This document shows positions 60,910 through 64,000 of a stretch of 64,000 bases of DNA, piece by piece. The position numbers were made by a program, and so were the translations under genes. Below the pieces are notes generated by a model. It ran no database searches. It saw only the letters and a list, made by a program, of their open reading frames with translations, and was not told the DNA's origin. The stretch is from the NCBI RefSeq assembly GCF_026342035.1, contig NZ_JAPENM010000001.1, forward strand, positions 62,001-126,000, in the 5' to 3' direction. Positions within the stretch are counted from its first letter, which is position 1; each line of letters begins with the position of its first letter. The DNA is from Aldersonia sp. NBC_00410. Its GTDB lineage: Bacteria > Actinomycetota > Actinomycetes > Mycobacteriales > Mycobacteriaceae.

Positions 60910-61977
60910 TCATGCCAGCTGAACCGTGGCAGTGGCCCGACCGAAGATTTTCCGTCCGGCGGACTTCGCAACGATCGCAATCACGGCGGTCCGGGATTCG
61001 GGATCGACCGACTTGATCCGGCCGGTGAATTCGACCTCGGCGGCCTGGCGCGGATCCACTTTCACCGGACTGGTGAACCGAACGCTGTAGTCCTTCACCA
61101 CGCCGGGATCGCCTGCCCAGGACGTGACGAAGCCGGCACCGAGACCCATGGTCAGCATGCCGTGGGCAACGACGTTGTCCAGACCGGCCAACTTCGCGAT
61201 CTCGTCGCTCCAATGGATCGGGTTGGCATCACCCGAGACACCGCCGTAGTTCACCAGATCGCCGCGGGTGAGCCGCACGATCCGCGGCGGCAGTTCGTCG
61301 CCCTGCGCGACCGAATCGAACGCGCGCACCAACGCACTCGGCTTCTTCGCGGGCGCCCGCTTCGGCTCGGCGACGGGTTTCGGACCGCCGACCGGCACGG
61401 TTTCCGGCGCCTCTGCACCGACGCCGTGCATGACCACGTCGTGCACGCTGGCGGCGATGTTTTCGTCGACCTCGGTCCCGGTGCGCCCGACCAACGTCGT
61501 GTAGGTGGTCTGCACCAGGTTGTCATGCTGATCGGTGACGACGTTCTTCGTCACGATGATGTCGGCGCCGGAGGACTGCCGGAACGAGTCGAGATAGACG
61601 TCGCAGGTGAGTTTGTCGCCCGCCTCGATCGGCTTGTGGAACTCGAGCACCTGATCGGTCTGCATGATCTGGCTCAGGTCGTAGCCGGTGACGACGTTTT
61701 CGAACAGCTTGCGCTGGGCGAGGATGCCGACCAGGGAGATGAAGGTCAGCGGAGCGAGCAGTCCGTTGTAACCATGCTCGAGCGCAGCGTTCTCATCCCA
61801 GTGCAGCGGGTGATAATCCTGGACGGCCCGCGCGTACTCGCGCACCTTCTCGCGGCCCACTTCGTAGTGGTCCTCGACGCGGTAGTGATGACCAACCATG
61901 CTCAACGCGTGTGCCGCCGGGTCACCCGGGACGTCGGCGGCCCGAGTCTGCACAGAGTTCTCTGAGACGCTGTTCAC
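60910..61977 (-). CDS. fused HadA/HadB (3R)-hydroxyacyl-ACP dehydratase
   Basis: The 355-residue protein carries two hotdog domains. The N-terminal HadA-like part has HYRVEDHYEVGREKVREYARAVQDYHPLHWDE and LLAPLTFISL. The C-terminal HadB-like MaoC part has the hydratase motif YGGVSGDANPIHWSDEIAKLAGLDNVVAHGML (Asp and His catalytic residues). A Pro/Lys-rich linker near residue 210 joins them. In M. tuberculosis these are separate hadA and hadB genes before trpT; no hadC was seen here. The enzyme dehydrates intermediates of mycolic-acid chain elongation. The GTG at 61977 follows AAGGGGA. Confidence 0.9.
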   Translation of the reverse strand: MNSVSENSVQTRAADVPGDPAAHALSMVGHHYRVEDHYEVGREKVREYARAVQDYHPLHWDENAALEHGYNGLLAPLTFISLVGILAQRKLFENVVTGYDLSQIMQTDQVLEFHKPIEAGDKLTCDVYLDSFRQSSGADIIVTKNVVTDQHDNLVQTTYTTLVGRTGTEVDENIAASVHDVVMHGVGAEAPETVPVGGPKPVAEPKRAPAKKPSALVRAFDSVAQGDELPPRIVRLTRGDLVNYGGVSGDANPIHWSDEIAKLAGLDNVVAHGMLTMGLGAGFVTSWAGDPGVVKDYSVRFTSPVKVDPRQAAEVEFTGRIKSVDPESRTAVIAIVAKSAGRKIFGRATATVQLA

Positions 61978-62053
61978 GTTTGATGGATCCCCTTATCTAC
62001 CCCGGCGAGGGAGAGAGATACCGGGTTCTCGCCAGGGGGCCGTCGGGTTGGGC

Positions 62054-62221
62054 TCAGCGAGATTCGCGATGCGCCCGGTGAGTGCCGCAGTTCGGGCAGA
62101 ACTTCTTCAGTTCGAGCCGATCCGGGTCATTACGACGGTTCTTTTTGGTGATGTAATTGCGGTGCTTGCACACCTCGCAGGCCAAGGTGATCTTGGGCCG
62201 CACATCGGTGGAGGAAGCCAC
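62054..62221 (-). CDS. rpmG: ribosomal protein L33
   Basis: The 55-residue protein reads [47 protein letters not shown] (in parts), with two CxxC pairs (CEVC and CPNC) that bind zinc. That makes it the zinc-containing form. The GTG at 62221 is the start. It sits between tRNA-Met and the dehydratase gene. Confidence 0.95.
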   Translation of the reverse strand: MASSTDVRPKITLACEVCKHRNYITKKNRRNDPDRLELKKFCPNCGTHRAHRESR

Positions 62222-62297
62222 GACACGCCTTCTTTCGCCTCTACTGATCGGCCCCGGAACTTTCGGTGCCGTGGGCGATCGATTCGTTAGTCTCTTG

Positions 62298-62370
62298 TAG
62301 CGATGGCCGGACTTGAACCGGCGACACAACGATTATGAGTCGTTTGCTCTACCGACTGAGCTACACCGCC
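62298..62370 (-). tRNA. tRNA-Met (CAT)
   Basis: A 73-base cloverleaf has acceptor GGCGGTG pairing CATCGCT with two wobble pairs, a GTTCAAGTC T-loop and anticodon CAT in CTCATAA. The start of the acceptor pairs normally, so it is an elongator rather than an initiator tRNA. Confidence 0.95.
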
Positions 62371-62414
62371 TTGCCCTTTTCGGCACCGAGTTGACCCGGC
62401 ACCGCAATCCAGCG

Positions 62415-62486
62415 AGCCCCCTAACGGAATCGAACCGTTGACCTTTTCCTTACCATGGAAACGCTCTACCGACTGAGCTAAGGGGG
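62415..62486 (-). tRNA. tRNA-Thr (GGT)
   Basis: A 72-base cloverleaf has acceptor GCCCCCT pairing AGGGGGC, a GTTCGATTC T-loop and anticodon GGT in the loop ATGGTAA. It precedes tRNA-Met on the same strand. Confidence 0.96.
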
Positions 62487-62637
62487 CATGGCTTCGCTCG
62501 CACCTGATTCGGTTCAACCCGTTCCAGGGTGCGTTCGAAGCCTTCAAGAGGTTACACAGACTGGAGCCTGCGCGCCAAACCGCGAGGTCAGCGCCCTTTT
62601 CAATCTCGCCTCCCGGCCGGGTTCACCGCTGGAAAGC

Positions 62638-62672
62638 GAAGACCCCGGGTGTCATCGACAACCGGGGCCTTC
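62638..62672 (-). terminator. tRNA-Tyr terminator hairpin
   Basis: A stem GAAG-x-CCCCGG (62638-62648) pairs CCGGGG-x-CTTC (62662-62672) with one mismatch and a 13-base loop, 3 bases beyond the tRNA-Tyr 3' end. It probably ends that transcript. Confidence 0.7.
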
Positions 62673-62675
62673 GAG

Positions 62676-62758
62676 TGGCAGATGTAGGATTCGAACCTAC
62701 GTAGGCATAAGCCGACGGATTTACAGTCCGCTCCCATTGGCCGCTCGGGCAATCTGCC
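62676..62758 (-). tRNA. tRNA-Tyr (GTA)
   Basis: An 83-base tRNA with a long variable arm has acceptor GGCAGAT pairing ATCTGCC, a GTTCGAATC T-loop and anticodon GTA within CTGTAAA. It is followed by its own hairpin terminator. Confidence 0.96.
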
Positions 62759-62937
62759 GTTCGCGTGGATTTCACCGGTTTCCCGGTCGTTCCCGACGCG
62801 CAGAGCAGAATACAACGAACCCACACCCGCGATGCAAACCGGGTGGTCGAACCATGACTCACCGCTTGCTAGCGTCGTGAAACGTCCCCGTGCGCCGGTT
62901 TCGGCGCTCCCGATCAACGCAAGTATGAGGAGCTGTT

Positions 62938-63429
62938 GTGGCCGATTCGTCGTTCGATGTGGTGAGCAAGGTCGACCGCCAGGAGGTCGACAACGCCCTC
63001 AACCAGGCCGCCAAGGAATTGACCCAGCGCTACGACTTCCGTGGCACCGGCGCTGGAATCGACTGGTCGGGCGAAGAGGCGATAGTCATCACCGCCGACT
63101 CCGAGGAGCGCGTCAAGGCCGCCGTCGACGTGTTCAAGGAGAAGCTGATCCGCCGCGACATTTCGCTGAAGGCGTTCGATGCCGGCGAGCCCGCCGCGTC
63201 CGGGAAGGTGTTCAAGGTCACCGGCACCCTGGTCCAGGGCATCACCTCGGAGAACGCGAAGAAGATCTCCAAGAAGATCCGCGACGACGGCCCCAAGGGC
63301 GTGAAGGCGCAGATCCAGGGCGAGGAGCTGCGGGTCAGCAGCAAGAAGCGCGACGATCTGCAGGCCGTGATCGCGCTGCTGAAGAACGAGGATTTCGGGA
63401 TCGCGCTGCAGTTCGTGAACTACCGGTAG
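62938..63429 (+). CDS. yajQ: YajQ-family nucleotide-binding protein
   Basis: The 163-residue protein begins with a GTG ([24 protein letters not shown]) and has [14 protein letters not shown] tandem ferredoxin-like fold ends [20 protein letters not shown]. This is the UPF0234/YajQ family, some members of which bind cyclic di-GMP. Its role in actinobacteria is unclear. Its stop overlaps the end of htpX in a shared palindrome. Confidence 0.92.
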   Translation: MADSSFDVVSKVDRQEVDNALNQAAKELTQRYDFRGTGAGIDWSGEEAIVITADSEERVKAAVDVFKEKLIRRDISLKAFDAGEPAASGKVFKVTGTLVQGITSENAKKISKKIRDDGPKGVKAQIQGEELRVSSKKRDDLQAVIALLKNEDFGIALQFVNYR

Positions 63430-64000
63430 TTGCGCGGCCCGCCGGCCATCCGCTCGAGCCGCTCGATCCGCTCCGCCATCGGCGGGTGCGTGGAAAACAT
63501 CCGGCTCATCTTGTCGCCGGCCCGGAACGGGTTCGCGATCATCATGTGCGACTGCGCGGCGATCTTGGGCTCCGGCGGCAGCGGCGCGGCCTGGGTGCCG
63601 CGCTCGAGCTTGCGCAGCGCGGACGCGAGCGCGAGCGGATCGCCGGTGAGTTCGGCGCCGGACTGGTCGGCCTGGTACTCGCGCGACCGCGAAACCGCCA
63701 GCTTGATCAGCGTCGCCGCGATCGGGCCGAGCAGCGAGACCAGCAAGATGGCGAACGGGTTGCCGCCCTCGCGATTGCCGCCGAACATCGAGGCGTAGAA
63801 CGCGAAGTTCGCCAGCCCAGAGATGACCGCGGCGAGTGCGCCCGCGACCGACGAGATCAGGATGTCGCGGTTGTAGACGTGCGAGAGTTCGTGGCCGAGC
63901 ACCGCACGCAGCTCGCGTTCGTCGAGAATCTGCAGGATGCCACTGGTGCAACACACTGCCGCGTGGCGTGGACTACGGCCGGTCGCGAACGCGTTCGGCG
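63420..64000 (-). CDS. htpX: HtpX-family membrane metalloprotease, partial
   Basis: The gene runs off the right edge, so only the C-terminal 193 or so codons are visible. The zinc site HELSHVYN and the later ligand region [17 protein letters not shown] are present, as are two hydrophobic helices. The C terminus is [24 protein letters not shown]. HtpX degrades misfolded membrane proteins. It converges with yajQ, overlapping by 10 bases. Confidence 0.92.
   Translation of the reverse strand, partial: PNAFATGRSPRHAAVCCTSGILQILDERELRAVLGHELSHVYNRDILISSVAGALAAVISGLANFAFYASMFGGNREGGNPFAILLVSLLGPIAATLIKLAVSRSREYQADQSGAELTGDPLALASALRKLERGTQAAPLPPEPKIAAQSHMMIANPFRAGDKMSRMFSTHPPMAERIERLERMAGGPRNYR

Overview
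The window is high-GC actinobacterial DNA, most likely Nocardia or a close relative in the Mycobacteriales. The basis is synteny and family content: tRNA-Thr, tRNA-Met, rpmG, a fused hadA-hadB, tRNA-Trp, secE, nusG, rplK, rplA, a LipG-like hydrolase, rplJ, rplL, then rpoB and rpoC, plus a complete mce operon. The mycolate methyltransferase genes that sit near rplA in Mycobacterium tuberculosis are absent, which argues against Mycobacterium. No ribosomal RNA, CRISPR array, insertion sequence or prophage was seen. The species assignment is inference.

Layout. (1) 1-8920: the end of a SixA-like histidine phosphatase, xylulokinase, a PIN-toxin/Phd-antitoxin pair, a decayed second copy of the xylulokinase 3' end, a nitrate/taurine-type ABC importer with a double permease, and a divergent 943-residue LuxR regulator with an ATPase domain. 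(2) 9027-13466: a large secreted YVTN beta-propeller protein and a small secreted protein, with a vestigial duplicated leader between them. (3) 13470-21458: a polyol catabolic and uptake locus, with mannitol-type and sorbitol-type dehydrogenases divergent from a SorC regulator and a four-gene sugar ABC importer; twin operators lie between them. (4) 21504-26702: a secreted esterase, a VOC protein, a small membrane protein, and a divergent MMPL/TetR pair.

(5) 26729-35229 is the most interesting region. Divergent from a SARP regulator and a cytochrome P450 lies a tightly packed run: alpha-oxoamine synthase, acyl-AMP ligase, two acyl carrier proteins, a short-chain reductase carrying the hallmark segment of 3-ketodihydrosphingosine reductase, and a WS/DGAT-type acyltransferase. 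An MMPL exporter fragment follows. The logic is that of sphingoid-base (long-chain amino-alcohol lipid) synthesis: activate a fatty acid onto ACP, condense it with an amino acid, reduce the ketone, acylate, and possibly hydroxylate. I know of no described actinobacterial cluster with this composition. The product is inferred.

(6) 35294-64000, mostly minus strand: a VOC protein, rpoC, rpoB, two Mce-associated proteins, mceF to mceA, yrbEB, yrbEA and the Mce ATPase mceG, then rplL and rplJ with an L10-type leader. A plus-strand hydrolase interrupts, followed by rplA, rplK, nusG, secE, tRNA-Trp, the fused mycolate dehydratase, rpmG and three tRNAs. The window ends with yajQ and a partial htpX converging through a shared palindrome. 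In this organism the whole mce lipid importer, not only its ATPase, lies between the ribosomal-protein and RNA-polymerase operons.
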